Source of the DNA: Dendrolimus kikuchii
Lineage: Eukaryota; Arthropoda; Insecta; Lepidoptera; Lasiocampidae
Length of the DNA stretch: 64,000 nucleotides
Assembly (NCBI GenBank): GCA_019925095.2
Contig: CM034415.1
Coordinates: 8,589,001-8,653,000 of the forward strand
Direction of reading: 5' to 3'
Shown: positions 48,901 through 56,899 of the stretch, piece after piece
How positions within the stretch are numbered: position 1 is the first letter of the stretch
How the letters are laid out: every line of letters starts with the position of its first letter
Position numbers and translations under genes: made by a program
Notes under the pieces: generated by a model
Seen by the model: only the letters and a program-made list of their open reading frames with translations
What the model was told of the DNA's origin: nothing
The model's database searches: none

Positions 48901-51900
48901 TACAAGGATGTCCAAAAGCGACACATGAAAAGATGCAATATAGAGCCCTCTCAATGGGAAAGTTTGGCAGCACATCGGCCAGAATGGCGCAGAACGGTGA
49001 ACAGCCAAGTACGCGAGTTCGAGGTTCAGCGTATAGCTGACCTTGATACTAAACGCGACCAGTTAAAGGCTCGCCCACCTGCTGCCATTATATACAATTA
49101 TGACAACGGCGTACTCACGTGCCCTTGGTGTGCACGGAGTTTCGCCGCCAAGATAGGCTACATAAGCCATCTTCGCACGCATCAGCTCCAATTATCCGAC
49201 TAGGGGTCAAAGTGGTCGCCATGGCCGAAAACGGTCGGAACAATCATCATCATTCTTCATTGGTCTTAGCGTGATGATATATAGCCTAATTGTTTTTTAA
49301 TGTATAACTTGTTTTATTATATGACGATGATACCGGCAATATCAATACATAATTAGGTGCATAATAAGCTGTTTAAGTAATTAAAGTTTATTTAACTATC
49401 CCACGGGAACTCTTTAATTTTTCGGGATCAAAAGTATCCTACATGTTGACCAGGGATATAAGCTACCACCATAAAAAAAAATTAATTTAAATCGGTCCAG
49501 TCGTTTCGGAGATTAGCCCGTACAAACAGACAGACAAAAAAATTGAAAAAAATTTAAATTAGTTCTATTTCACTTCTTACATCCCCCTGACTCGGTTTTT
49601 AGCATTTTTTTCATTGTACAGAAATTCGACCTCTACAATTTTATTATATTGTTACAATCAAGACGCCGACATAAACAAATTCACACCTGCATACCTGTGA
49701 AAACACATTTTATTACTTTTGGAATTTGGACTTCTTTTGTTTAGTTATTTATTGACATGCGTTTACTAATTATTCTAGAGAACAGTCCATTGTTTTATTG
49801 TACTCGTTTATGGCCGTTGCGGTCGACTCATTAGCCAGGCGTGCCGGATTTAAAGTACAAACCGATTCTAGAAAATTCAGTTAACGCGGCCGGACGGATA
49901 TATTGCATCTGTGCAGTATAAAGCAATGTCCCGATGGAGGGACGAGGGAGTCGAGCGATAACCACGAGCGAAGCAAGACGCGTGTACTACAATCGGGAAA
50001 CTTTTAGTGACGGATTTTGCGCGTTTTATGGAATTACGACCTTCTGCATTACGTTTGGACTTGTTGTGTTCGATTATATACCTGTGTTATACATGTATGT
50101 ATAGTTCTAATAAAGTCTATAGTAATTCTAACGGCATTTTAATTCGAGTCTCGCGTCTCATAACAATTTGTATAGATTTCCTTATTAAAAATTACTTTAG
50201 GTGTCTCTCAACCCTTTAGCTCACTATTAGCACATATGTGTCCGCGATGAGAGTGCAGATCGCGTTTGTGCACGTGATCGTTAATTGTGTTGTTGTCTCA
50301 CTCTGTTTATATAGGAGTTGTATGATTTGTATGAAATGGGTATATTTTCTTGGTATATTACGAGATAGTTATAGTGTTAGTCTTGCAGCTTTTTGGTATA
50401 TCGATAATTGTCTTAAGAGTTAAATAATAATATGGATTTTTGCTTCTTTATACTGTCAGGTAATTTATTGTATATTACTGATACATACATACATACATAC
50501 ATAACTTCACGCCAGTTCCCTTGCGGGGTAGGCACGAACAACAGAGCGCTATTTAGGCCCATTCTTACACACCTCACATATTACTGATGCCATACATAAA
50601 ACACTTTTTGCATAGTGTTGTTTTGCTATGAATGCAAAGTCTGTCATTATCGCGTCGATTACGTTTATAAACCTGAAATTGCCTCTCAAGCATACGGTCA
50701 AATAACCCTTGTTTCTTCACTCACCTGGATCTTCTCGGTATGGGAGATCTTGACCTCCTCGGGGATGGAGACCTAGATCCGTCCAGATACAGCTGCTTGT
50801 AGCCTGTATGACGCCATCTGTTAATAGAAACTTGTTATTTTAGGGTTCCGCAACTGCATTTTGCATTTTTAGAATTTTCGTCTGTCGCCTGAATATTCCA
50901 GCAAGCTGTCTGCCAGTGAAAGTCCCGTCAAAATTGGTTTAATTGTTTCAGAGATTAGCTGGAACAAATAGTTTTAATTTTTTCATGGAACCCTAGTTTC
51001 ATAAGTAACCTAAAGTTACTACTTATATTTAACATCAGCTATCTGCATCGATGAAAGTCCGTCAAAATCGGTCCAGTTGTTTCAGCGACTAGTCGAAACA
51101 TCCAGACAGACAAAGAAAAATTCCAAACAATGCATTTTCGGAATCTCATTGTCTGGCCTATACCCCCCACCCCATATTTTTCACTTTTTATTTTGACATT
51201 ACAACAGACACTTCAACTTTATTTATCTATATAGATTCACAACTCCAAAAAACAGATACCTGTTGGGGTCCTTCTCTTCTACCTCCAGGAGCTTCCTATC
51301 CCAGCTTCCTGGTGAAGCCTGACGTGCCCTCTTCATCACATTGTCAATCTCTTTACGCCTGCCGGCAGGATTTGCTGGGTCTGCAATACAGGTGGGTTTG
51401 GTTAGGACAGCTTCTACATGGGGTGATATTTTCAATTGAGCCCGTATGGCCAAATCCAAAAGTATAAGTAATAACGAAAAACATTTAAAGCATAGTTTCT
51501 CAACCTGGACAACAGGACCCTTGTTGCATTTGTAAATAAAGGGGGTCATAGTCTATTACAACAATAGAGGTCTCTATATACAAATTAAATGTATAAATAA
51601 ACTGTAAATTAAACCATTATATTCCACCAGTGTATGAGTCGCAAGATTTTTTATGTAACTTTTTGGCTTTTTCGCGGGTAGTCTGATATGAAAATCGTTA
51701 AGAAAGGAGACTTAAAGGGAGTCATGGGACCGTATTTGATGAAAACTAAAGTGGCATAATTAGATTTTTGTATGCACATATTTAGATGTGTCGGTGGATA
51801 AGGATGTTGTAAATGAATGTGAGTTCTAGTAAACCAAGATTATTTATTCACTCATACATGTGCATTATATTATTACAATGAGTAACGCGTCGCGGGTGTG

Positions 51901-52490
51901 AATGATGGAAGACAACTGCCACTCTATGCGCGTCGCCTGACATTCGATGCAATTCGCTGAGTAGGCTGTGTCCCCACATTTGGAAAATCAAATACATTGG
52001 CATTTTGCATAAATAGCATAGCTTAGCAAGAATTGCGTGTCGCTGAGATGAATATGCTGCGATGGATGTGTGGAGTGACGCGGAAATAATTATGTGGGGA
52101 ACAAATGTTTAGCCATGCCATGCCGCCTCCGCCAGGTCACAGTTGAAGGGGAAGGCCCAAGAAATGTTGGATTGACGTTGTGAAGGATGACATGCATGAC
52201 ATGCGTACCAATGATCTTAAAACAGGGGATGCTGAAGACCACGCGATGTGGAGTAGAGAAAATAAGAAAGCGGACTCTGGGTGTCTGAGTGAATGTTCCG
52301 AACACATCTGGGATTTAACACTCGGGTGATGATGATGGAGAGTTCTGCATAAACTGTGCTATATCTGCAAAGTAATTTAAGAATCACCTGTTATCCTGGA
52401 GTGTTGAGGATTCCTGTCCATGTGGAGACGGTTCTTGGAGGCCGCCTCCACCGCGCGGGAGACGGACCCGTTGCGGCGTGACGACGACAT
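33918..52490 (-). CDS. Gene 3: Arg/Ser-rich SR-related protein, 12 exons, 505 aa (gene-level entry)
   Basis: Coding exons: 52490-52388, 51380-51260, 50817-50725, 46444-46280, 45108-44967, 41323-41208, 40233-40122, 39335-39124, 38728-38564, 36400-36273, 35000-34891, 33968-33918. All eleven junctions are GT-AG and in phase, totalling 1518 nt. Layout: basic N-terminal part 1-88 ([20 protein letters not shown], then [15 protein letters not shown]); RS domain about 89-190 with RRSRSP-type repeats; proline-rich to 208; serine/cysteine patch and six prolines (about 209-247); acidic [14 protein letters not shown] near 335-350; [12 protein letters not shown] near 357; then [12 protein letters not shown] and the aromatic [16 protein letters not shown] near 457-472; ending [17 protein letters not shown] proteins of this kind usually act in nuclear pre-mRNA processing; that role is inferred from composition. 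I do not recognise the family. The exons around the RS region are strikingly GC-rich against AT-rich introns. Confidence 0.88.
34026..34400 (+). mobile_element. Helitron-like repeat
   Basis: Contains AAATCCCGCGGGAATTTTTC, TCGACACAATTTCCACT and ends GAAGTTGCGGGCAAATTTTAG before T; related to the reverse blocks at 26529-27160. Confidence 0.5.
34891..35000 (-). CDS. Gene 3 exon 11
   Basis: Acceptor ATTGTTCCAG|GT, donor ACG|GTGAGT. Encodes [20 protein letters not shown] and [16 protein letters not shown]: an unusually Trp/Tyr-rich segment that looks like the most constrained part of the protein. Confidence 0.87.
35545..35858 (+). mobile_element. Non-autonomous Helitron
   Basis: Starts TCTATATATATAAAAATCAA and ends TGCCAGGTCAGCTAG before T. 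The body has CTCGAGAACGGCTGAACTGA. 314 bp, in a gene 3 intron. Confidence 0.8.
36273..36400 (-). CDS. Gene 3 exon 10
   Basis: Acceptor ACCTATTTCAG, donor CGAG|GTGATT. Encodes [20 protein letters not shown], then [21 protein letters not shown]. Enters with 1 base and leaves in phase 1. Confidence 0.87.
36456..36630 (-). mobile_element. LINE 3' end, family B
   Basis: Reverse copy with AACTTCACGCCAGTTCCC and CACTCGTCTGTTCTTAAAGC. Confidence 0.85.
36759..36812 (-). mobile_element. Mini element, CTAG...AATATTAGTAGGAT
   Basis: Begins ACTAGCTGCGCCCCGCGG and ends CTAATATTAGTAGGAT; looks like an internally deleted relative of the 14050 element. Confidence 0.45.
37109..37562 (+). mobile_element. Tigger/pogo-like DNA element with TA target site
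   Basis: Ends CTGTGTAAACTC / GCGTTTACACTG, flanked by TA. 454 bp, same family as 5399-5790 in the opposite orientation (shared GATTTCGACGCTTAAG, TTTTGGCAACTT). Confidence 0.83.
38048..38540 (-). mobile_element. Solo LTR, family 1, with 4-bp TSD ATAT
   Basis: Reverse copy starting TGTTACGAG and ending TTGTAATA (the expected final CA is mutated), flanked by ATAT at 38044-38047 and 38541-38544. Same sense as gene 3 and only 23 bp beyond the donor of exon 9. Confidence 0.87.
38564..38728 (-). CDS. Gene 3 exon 9
   Basis: Acceptor TTTGTTAAAG, donor AATCC|GTGAGT. Encodes [20 protein letters not shown], then [20 protein letters not shown] and a Gly/Ala-rich end. GC-rich. Confidence 0.87.
38850..38935 (-). 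mobile_element. Family A retroposon, old fragment
   Basis: GCAGACGGGTCCACTTGATG and GGACATCTGCAACACTAAGG match the family with many changes. Confidence 0.55.
39124..39335 (-). CDS. Gene 3 exon 8
   Basis: Acceptor TTTTCACCCCCCAG, donor GCAGAG|GTATGT. Starts [20 protein letters not shown], has [11 protein letters not shown], then the acidic [16 protein letters not shown]. Phase 0 in, phase 2 out. Confidence 0.88.
39372..39985 (+). mobile_element. Interspersed repeat, longer copy (partner at 0.82-1.14 kb)
   Basis: Ends ATCGAAATTCGAATCGA and TCGATTCGACTTTCGAA suggest TIRs. The middle (about 39570-39860) is absent from the other copy. Confidence 0.72.
40122..40233 (-). CDS. Gene 3 exon 7
   Basis: Acceptor TATGGTCACAG, donor GAGAAG|GTGAGA. 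Encodes [20 protein letters not shown], then [17 protein letters not shown]. Confidence 0.87.
40356..40536 (+). mobile_element. LINE 3' end, family B
   Basis: From ATTGATCGTGTACTAGCAGA to GAACTGGCGTGAAG and (TATG)n. Confidence 0.88.
40545..40690 (+). mobile_element. LINE 3' end (RT C-terminal remnant)
   Basis: Frame encoding [30 protein letters not shown] then stop; similar to 6640-6775. Confidence 0.6.
40855..41095 (-). mobile_element. Interspersed repeat K
   Basis: Reverse relative of 28370-28600. At its left edge a short hairpin TACTAGCTTCTGC / GCAGAAGCTAGTA. Confidence 0.75.
41208..41323 (-). CDS. Gene 3 exon 6
   Basis: Acceptor CTTTATATTAAAG, donor CCCAG|GTGAGT. Encodes [20 protein letters not shown], then [18 protein letters not shown]. 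Confidence 0.88.
41691..43229. mobile_element. 1.54-kb fold-back element in a gene 3 intron
   Basis: The ends ATCCCTATTAATATTATAAA and its complement are inverted. The arms carry complementary GACCGATTTGGCTGAAACTC and TATCCCATT/AATGGGATA words and meet at about 42347 in a GC-rich palindrome (ACCCGCGGCGCAGCCGCGGG / CCCCGCGGTAGCGCCGCGG). The left arm has a 9-bp TCCACTGGG tandem (42069-42129), the right arm a longer purine-rich AAAAAGGACA tandem (about 42770-42890), so the arms differ by about 220 bp. No ORF. Confidence 0.9.
43371..43655 (-). mobile_element. Helitron 3' part, reverse
   Basis: Minus-strand 3' end CTAG before T at 43371, body as in 20992-21318. The 5' part is cut by the LINE at 43668. 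Confidence 0.68.
43668..43900 (+). mobile_element. LINE 3' end, family B
   Basis: Encodes [20 protein letters not shown] ... AYPARELA stop, then (TATG)n. Confidence 0.9.
44267..44555 (+). mobile_element. tRNA-derived SINE, family 1 (best-preserved head)
   Basis: A box GTGGTAGCGTAATGGCTAGC and B box GGGTTCGATCC are intact. The body runs to CCAGCAGTGGGACATTC. In a gene 3 intron. Confidence 0.92.
44690..44940. mobile_element. Interspersed repeat L (partner at 47.74-47.96 kb)
   Basis: GAGTAAATAAT-like start, ACAATACTCATTGACAATCG, GGCCGAAACGTCGGAATAAC recur at 47740-47960, and the end also at 30205-30280. Confidence 0.72.
44967..45108 (-). CDS. Gene 3 exon 5
   Basis: Acceptor TTCAATTTGCAG, donor GAAAG|GTATGC. 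Encodes [20 protein letters not shown], then a Pro/Arg-rich end. Very GC-rich. Confidence 0.88.
45161..45555 (+). mobile_element. Family A retroposon plus a second partial copy
   Basis: Full copy 45161-45470 ending in an A-run, immediately followed by another piece starting GAGTCGACAAAACAACCC. A third fragment lies at 45740-45905. Confidence 0.85.
46018..46237 (+). mobile_element. LTR-like element, family 2, partial
   Basis: Matches 2961-3229 from GAGCTGCATACGTCTAG to CTCGCTGCTAT, with a deletion before the end. Confidence 0.65.
46280..46444 (-). CDS. Gene 3 exon 4 (core of RS domain)
   Basis: Acceptor TATGTCGTCCAG, donor TATCCG|GTAAGA. Five near-repeats of [16 protein letters not shown] type, then [20 protein letters not shown]. 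Confidence 0.9.
46457..46494. mobile_element. Terminus of a pogo-like element
   Basis: TA then CAGTGAAACCCGGATAAG, a Tigger/pogo-type TIR. It is cut by the LINE that follows. Only 12 bp from the edge of gene 3 exon 4. Confidence 0.5.
46495..46905 (+). mobile_element. RTE-like LINE 3' end, family C, longest copy
   Basis: Encodes [66 protein letters not shown] stop, then GGCCTACGTCCAACAGTGG. This is the C-terminal part of a LINE reverse transcriptase ORF. Confidence 0.9.
47015..47235 (-). mobile_element. tRNA-derived SINE, family 2
   Basis: Reverse copy: CAGGAATCGAACCCAGACCC and the complemented A box. Confidence 0.85.
47740..47960. mobile_element. Interspersed repeat L, second copy
   Basis: Same blocks as 44690-44940 (CACGGCTACTGAAAAGCGGC, CGAAACGTCAGAATAAC). 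Confidence 0.72.
47990..48130 (+). mobile_element. LINE 3' end, family B
   Basis: From TTAAGAACAGACGAGCTTGC to GAACTGGCGTGAAG and (TATG)n. Confidence 0.85.
48205..49240 (+). mobile_element. LINE ORF2 C-terminal part with C2H2 zinc finger (family E)
   Basis: Open from [10 protein letters not shown] at 48220 (the Asp-Asp pair of the RT catalytic box) to TAG at 49201, about 327 codons. Then [56 protein letters not shown] and a C-terminal C-x2-C-x12-H-x3-H finger (CPWCARSF ... HLRTH). RT upstream of the catalytic box is lost. A 24-nt in-frame tandem duplication lies at 48304-48351. It sits in a gene 3 intron in opposite orientation. Confidence 0.9.
49650..50165 (+). mobile_element. Solo LTR, family 1
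   Basis: Starts TGTTACAATCAAG and ends CTCATAACA, 516 bp. Flanks ATAT and ATTT, a 4-bp TSD with one change if original. TATA-like GCAGTATAAAGC and AATAAA are present. Confidence 0.85.
50482..50580 (-). mobile_element. LINE 3' end, family B, short
   Basis: (CATA)n then AACTTCACGCCAGTTCCC, ending at CACACCTCAC. Confidence 0.82.
50725..50817 (-). CDS. Gene 3 exon 3
   Basis: Acceptor TTCTATTAACAG, donor TCCAG|GTGAGT. Encodes [20 protein letters not shown], then [10 protein letters not shown]: start of the RS domain. Confidence 0.9.
51260..51380 (-). CDS. Gene 3 exon 2
   Basis: Acceptor CCTGTATTGCAG, donor AACAG|GTATCT. Encodes [20 protein letters not shown], then [19 protein letters not shown]. 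Confidence 0.9.
52020..52330 (+). mobile_element. RTE-like LINE 3' end, family D
   Basis: GCTGAGATGAATATGCTGCG ([14 protein letters not shown]), then [19 protein letters not shown] with small frame breaks. Confidence 0.78.
52388..52490 (-). CDS. Gene 3 exon 1 (start codon)
   Basis: The acceptor CCATTCGCAG precedes 52491, so one untranslated G then ATG 52490-52488. Donor ACAG|GTGATT. Encodes [20 protein letters not shown], then [14 protein letters not shown]. This is the only ATG that opens the frame kept through all 12 exons. Confidence 0.85.
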
Positions 52491-52529
52491 CCTGCGAATG
52501 GATCCACTAGGTCAGACTATGTAAGCATT

Positions 52530-52842
52530 TATTTTATTGCTGAAGCACAGCAGACAGGCTGACAGCCCATCTAATGGAGAGCGGTTATCATCGCCTATGG
52601 ACATTTGCAACACCAAAGGTATTATTACAAATGTGCTGCTACTCTCTAAAGGGATATTGAAACCTGGCCACTAACACTGGAACACAACTCGAGGTTGTTA
52701 TGGCAGCATAGTCTATACCAGGGGTGGTAGCCATCCAGACAGGCAAATACCCTACCACCTGGCTGTGGATAGTATTATCTCCTCTTATGACAGTCCACCC
52801 GTTCTCAGGAAATTATATTCTTTCTCCGTTCCTGCACAGATA
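52530..52842 (-). mobile_element. Family A retroposon
   Basis: Reverse copy from TTTTATTGCTGAAGCACAGC to CGTTCCTGCACAG. Confidence 0.85.
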
Positions 52843-53139
52843 AATCATCAACAATCATTTTAAGGATTGATTCCATGTGAATACAATTGGTTAACACCAA
52901 AACAGGGCTGTAAGGATCACAAATGTATTATAGGTTCTGGCTAAGAACAGATAGATGTAAAACGAAAGGAGATGTGTTACTTCCATACATCATTGGACCC
53001 GATTGTAAAAAGATTGAGTGATTTTAAATATTTTTTTAATTATGTTGATGTTGTTAACAATTGTAGTAGGTTTGGGTATGTTGAATGAATTAATCTTGTG
53101 GTGTAGGTGTTTTTATTAATATTCATTTTTAAAAATTCA

Positions 53140-53367
53140 ACGGCCTCTGTGGTTGAGCTGCTAAGCCTTTGTCGGCCTACCTCACTGTAAAGTAGAGGCT
53201 CTGGGTTTGATTCTTGGTATAGTAAATTTCGGAAACATATTTTCTCTGTTATTTACTATGATCTGTGTGTCTGGGATCGGCCCCAGAGTAGTCGATTGTA
53301 TATTACCTATAACACAAGCGTAACTTGCTTAATTTGGGGATATACAATGTGTGTCTGTCTGCCGATA
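53140..53367 (+). mobile_element. tRNA-derived SINE, family 2
   Basis: A box CTCTGTGGTTGAGCTGC; the B box is mutated (GGGTTTGATTC). The body ends GTGTGTCTGTCTGCCGAT. Confidence 0.85.
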
Positions 53368-53599
53368 AAAAAAATTCATTCTTATCATGGTAGCCAAAAA
53401 ATGTATTTTATTTATGACCTTGTTATTAAGATTCTCCACTTCCAGATAGAATTTACAGTTGATATTTTCCATTTTAAAATAGAAAAATGTAATGCTTTCT
53501 TTAAGTCATATGTCAACTCCTTACATTTTGTGGCCCAAAAGTCCACATCTCCTTTCTATAAAAAAATTCTGATGTGGTAGTGCCATGCTGGAATAAATC

Positions 53600-53935
53600 T
53601 TGAAGGGTGCTTTCATGGTCGTGGCGAAAACGTCACTGATGACGTCATTATTTTCGATCACATTAGCACTCACAACACGCCATGAGCCATGTCAAGAGCG
53701 AAGTCAAAGTGGGAGTTGACCACAGAGCATTGATTCTTTTTATCAATTGACATTGAAAAAGATGCGATTTTCAATTCAACTAATGACAGTTGTGTATTTA
53801 GTTGTTAATGACATCAAAGCTCCATAATCCGTTCCACTAGAGTTTGATTGTTATGCCCACAAACAAGTGGAAAGAGAAAAATCACAGTTGTGAAGTTGTT
53901 GTTGTGAGTCTCTTGTGGAACACAGCTGAATGCAG
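53600..53935 (-). mobile_element. Interspersed repeat H, reverse copy
   Basis: CATGAGCCATGTCAAGAGC, TCCGTTCCACTAGAGTTTGA, GTGAGTCTCTTGTGGAACAC. Confidence 0.7.
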
Positions 53936-54102
53936 CTTAGGACCAGCTAAATCTATGTGATATCAATGCTGTCACAGGATATTGAGGTGAAAGGGTTAGT
54001 CTCAAAGATAATTGTGTCTCATAGGATGGGTGGGAGTTCCAAAGGCCCACATCTCACTTCCCTGACCCATCTTCTCTATCCCAATCCTCATTTTTATTGT
54101 CT

Positions 54103-54200
54103 GAAGCAGGCAAGCAGGCAGACAGCTCACCTGATGGAAAATGGTTATAGTCGCCTATGGATGTTTGCAACACCAGGGTTGCCGCTAATGCATTGCAGAC
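54103..54200 (-). mobile_element. Family A retroposon fragment
   Basis: AGGCAGACAGCTCACCTGATGG and CGCCTATGGATGTTTGCAAC. Confidence 0.7.
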
Positions 54201-54209
54201 CTCAGATCA

Positions 54210-55950
54210 TTGTTTTATGTGGAATAAATGTTCTAGAGAAAGGTTACATAGTTGACGGTGGGAGCTCAAGGGGTGTATATCCCATCGCTGGCGAGCAGTG
54301 CAGTTTTAAAAGTGAGACGTAAGTGAGGTGATGAATGATCCCTCTATCCCATGCTAAAGGCTGGTAATGCAGTGGTTTCACCCCTACTTTTTTATACATG
54401 GGAAATCCGTTTGAAGACCATGGGCCGCACAAGGGGGAAATGTCAAAAACCCATGTGTGGGATTTGCCAAGTTGGGTTGGCACTAGCACCTCACATATGC
54501 AGTGCTATTGCCACTCCGCAGTTAGGTATATCCACTAAAGCCCCTGTCAGATTCTCGAGTGTCCTTTGTCCGGGCCGTAGACTTGCTCACACATTCACCT
54601 TCAGCCCAGACGGCATTGGTTTCAATCCTGGTATTGCAAACGTGTATAGGCCATCAGTTACTACTTTTCATTAAGCGGAACATATGCTTGTTTGCAGCAT
54701 TACAATAAAAAGGTTTAATATCCCCATCATTTATGGTCCATACGAACATATCTTATAGTGGTGTTAATTTTTTGTCCAGGTGACATATTTTGGTATGCAA
54801 TACTATTCTGTAGAACTCACACTGACAACTAGATAAACATTAAAAACACCTCAGTCTTACAGTTACCAAAGCTAGGGTCTTAGTACAGTAACTAAGATGA
54901 GCTGCTGTTATCTGTCCTAAAACAGTTTACAGTGGTCATGTCTCTACACAGAAGATTAATTGCTCATGTGTTATTTTGTTAAGCTGAAAATACATACTTA
55001 ACTAATCACTATGGCTAACTTATGATACTGAGGAATTACAGTAAGTTCAATACATATACATCTCGTTACTTCAATTTGCTATTTTGAAACTTGGAATTTT
55101 AGAAAAGAGTTTTTCTGACCTTGACTTCCTTAAATAAATCATTGTATTGAAATGAATAACTTTTCCTATCAATCCACAATGTATTTTAAAAGATACAGAA
55201 GACTCTCATCAAGTTTAAATTTTCAAGATAACACATTAAGCAAAGAGGTGACATATCCACAAAATAACAAGTAATACATTTAAATAGGGATGAGTCGACA
55301 GAAATTTCAAAAGCCATTCAGCTAATGGTATTTCAGTAGCCAGCTAAAAATTTTGCCAATTACTATTTGCCTAACAAGTAAATAATTTAGGAACCAACAG
55401 CTAATAATTAAGAAGTAAACTTGTCAGTTTTCAGTTGTATACAACAACCATTAGCCAGCTGGTCAGCTGATGGATAAGTTAGCCATGGCTATTTTGTGAA
55501 CATCCATTAACTGGTTTTTACAATGGCAACCCATCTCTACTTCTAAATGTGTTATTTTTTTTGTTTTTATAGCTGTAAGATGACTTGTGTAATGAGCTAT
55601 CCAGATAGAAGGATGTGCAGTAACTTATTTGAAATTATAATTATCTATGACACACCCAGTTGTTGCAGACTCACACATAAAAGCATTACGTGTACATATT
55701 CTATAAGTATAGATAGGGTAAAGGAGGTCACACAAGTTTTCTGAACATGATCAAAACGAAATCTACAAATGATGACGTCATGTTTGAAATAAATATAAGA
55801 CATCCTAGTTTCTCAAAGTAGATATTGACATAAATAGCATACAAAACAACAGTTAGGTATCCTATAAAATATGCGTGCGCTCTATTTATACTTTCTCAAA
55901 ATGGCTGCCTTCTTTATTGATTTTTTCACCACCATTGAAAATTAGAAAGC
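54210..55950 (-). other. Presumed first intron of gene 3, no other gene seen
   Basis: Mostly AT-rich unique DNA. Frames over 80 codons here have no splice or domain support. Confidence 0.4.
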
Positions 55951-55954
55951 TTAC

Positions 55955-56236
55955 CTTGGCGACTCCGTATAACGATTGGATGGAGCGAGGGCTCCTTACG
56001 CGCGCGGCGAGACGCGTGGGGCGAAGCCCCGGTGCCACGCGGCTGGCAGACGCGAAGCCCTGCGGCGCCGCTGCAAATAACCGACATACTTAGAAAGGCG
56101 AAAGCGGCGCGCGGGCGGAACGGGCTATGGAGCCCGAGCGCGGACGACAAAAAGCCCTCGCGAGGCGGACATGCAGCCTTCGGGCGAACGCGACGGAGCC
56201 CCACGGAACGGGCGTTACGCGTCAACGATATCGATA
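55955..56236 (-). other. Candidate 5' UTR exon and promoter of gene 3
   Basis: A GC-rich island in AT-rich DNA, ending at a good donor CCAAG|GTAAGC (55955/55954). The next minus-strand acceptor with a conserved frame is at 52491, whose exon has a start codon right after the junction. The upstream edge is not determined. A possible internal acceptor (GTTATTTGCAG) lies near 56070. Confidence 0.5.
56229..56236. promoter_or_regulatory. TATCGATA motif (DRE-type)
   Basis: A perfect 8-bp palindrome at the edge of the GC-rich block. In Drosophila this is the DREF-bound element of housekeeping and replication gene promoters; function here is inferred. Confidence 0.5.
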
Positions 56237-56435
56237 ACCTTCCAAGTGCACCTGCGCCTTCTATCCCTTTGTCATCCATCGGCGTAGCTAGGCTGAACTC
56301 AACATCAAATATAACTAAATCCACCTTATTTTAAAATCACAAAAAGTTACGAACCAGTATAAGTAACACCGAAACTTTTCACAGAAGTTCGTATTGGTAA
56401 ATCGCCGTAGTTGCTCGCTAGAATCCGCGACACAC

Positions 56436-56456
56436 CTTTCTAGGAGCTTCGGCCAT
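56436..56456 (-). CDS. Possible alternative first exon, MAEAPRK
   Basis: ATG in good context (CAAAATGGCC) and, after seven codons, a donor AAAG|GTGTGT. Spliced directly to the 52491 exon it would be out of frame with MSSS. It could start another transcript or be a uORF exon. Confidence 0.3.
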
Positions 56457-56577
56457 TTTGATTTGAATTGGAGAAACTTCAAAATTTGCTAATGGCCTGA
56501 AGTTTCGTGTAGCCAGTATAAAATTCCAAAAAACATGAGAATATACTCTGGCAAATTAATTTATAAAATACTAGTGG

Positions 56578-56893
56578 TTTTTTTTTTGGCGGGAACTAAA
56601 AGGAGATGTTATGCTGTGCAGTTTTATTTTCTAAAAATGTGTAAAATTACTCTAAAATGAACAATAGTTGTAGGATATTGATAGTTTTTGAGTAGTAATT
56701 ATGTGTTTTGTGAGAAATGTGAACTGTATAGTCAAATGTGGCCTTTCGAGTTTTCATGGTAACCGCTTTCCAAGTGGGCCGTCTGCCTGTCTGCTGAACT
56801 CCGTTGAATGGTGTGGATTGTAGCCTACAATACAACTGCGCCTGGCTTAAAGGCCCAGTTGCCAAGCCATAAACATAAAATAAATAAAATAAT
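56578..56893 (+). mobile_element. Interspersed repeat F, copy 2, with family A piece inside
   Basis: 56613-56752 matches 27413-27552 at 138/140. At 56755-56803 a family A piece (TGGTAACCGCTTTCC, GTGGGCCGTCTGCCTGTCTG) interrupts it, then the shared tail resumes at AACTCCGTTGAATGG. Confidence 0.9.
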
Positions 56894-56899
56894 AGTGGC

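Noticed and set aside
55926..56324. 132-codon minus-strand ORF in the GC-rich block
   Set aside because: GC-rich DNA has few stops; the ORF runs through the splice donor at 55955 and lacks a recognisable domain.
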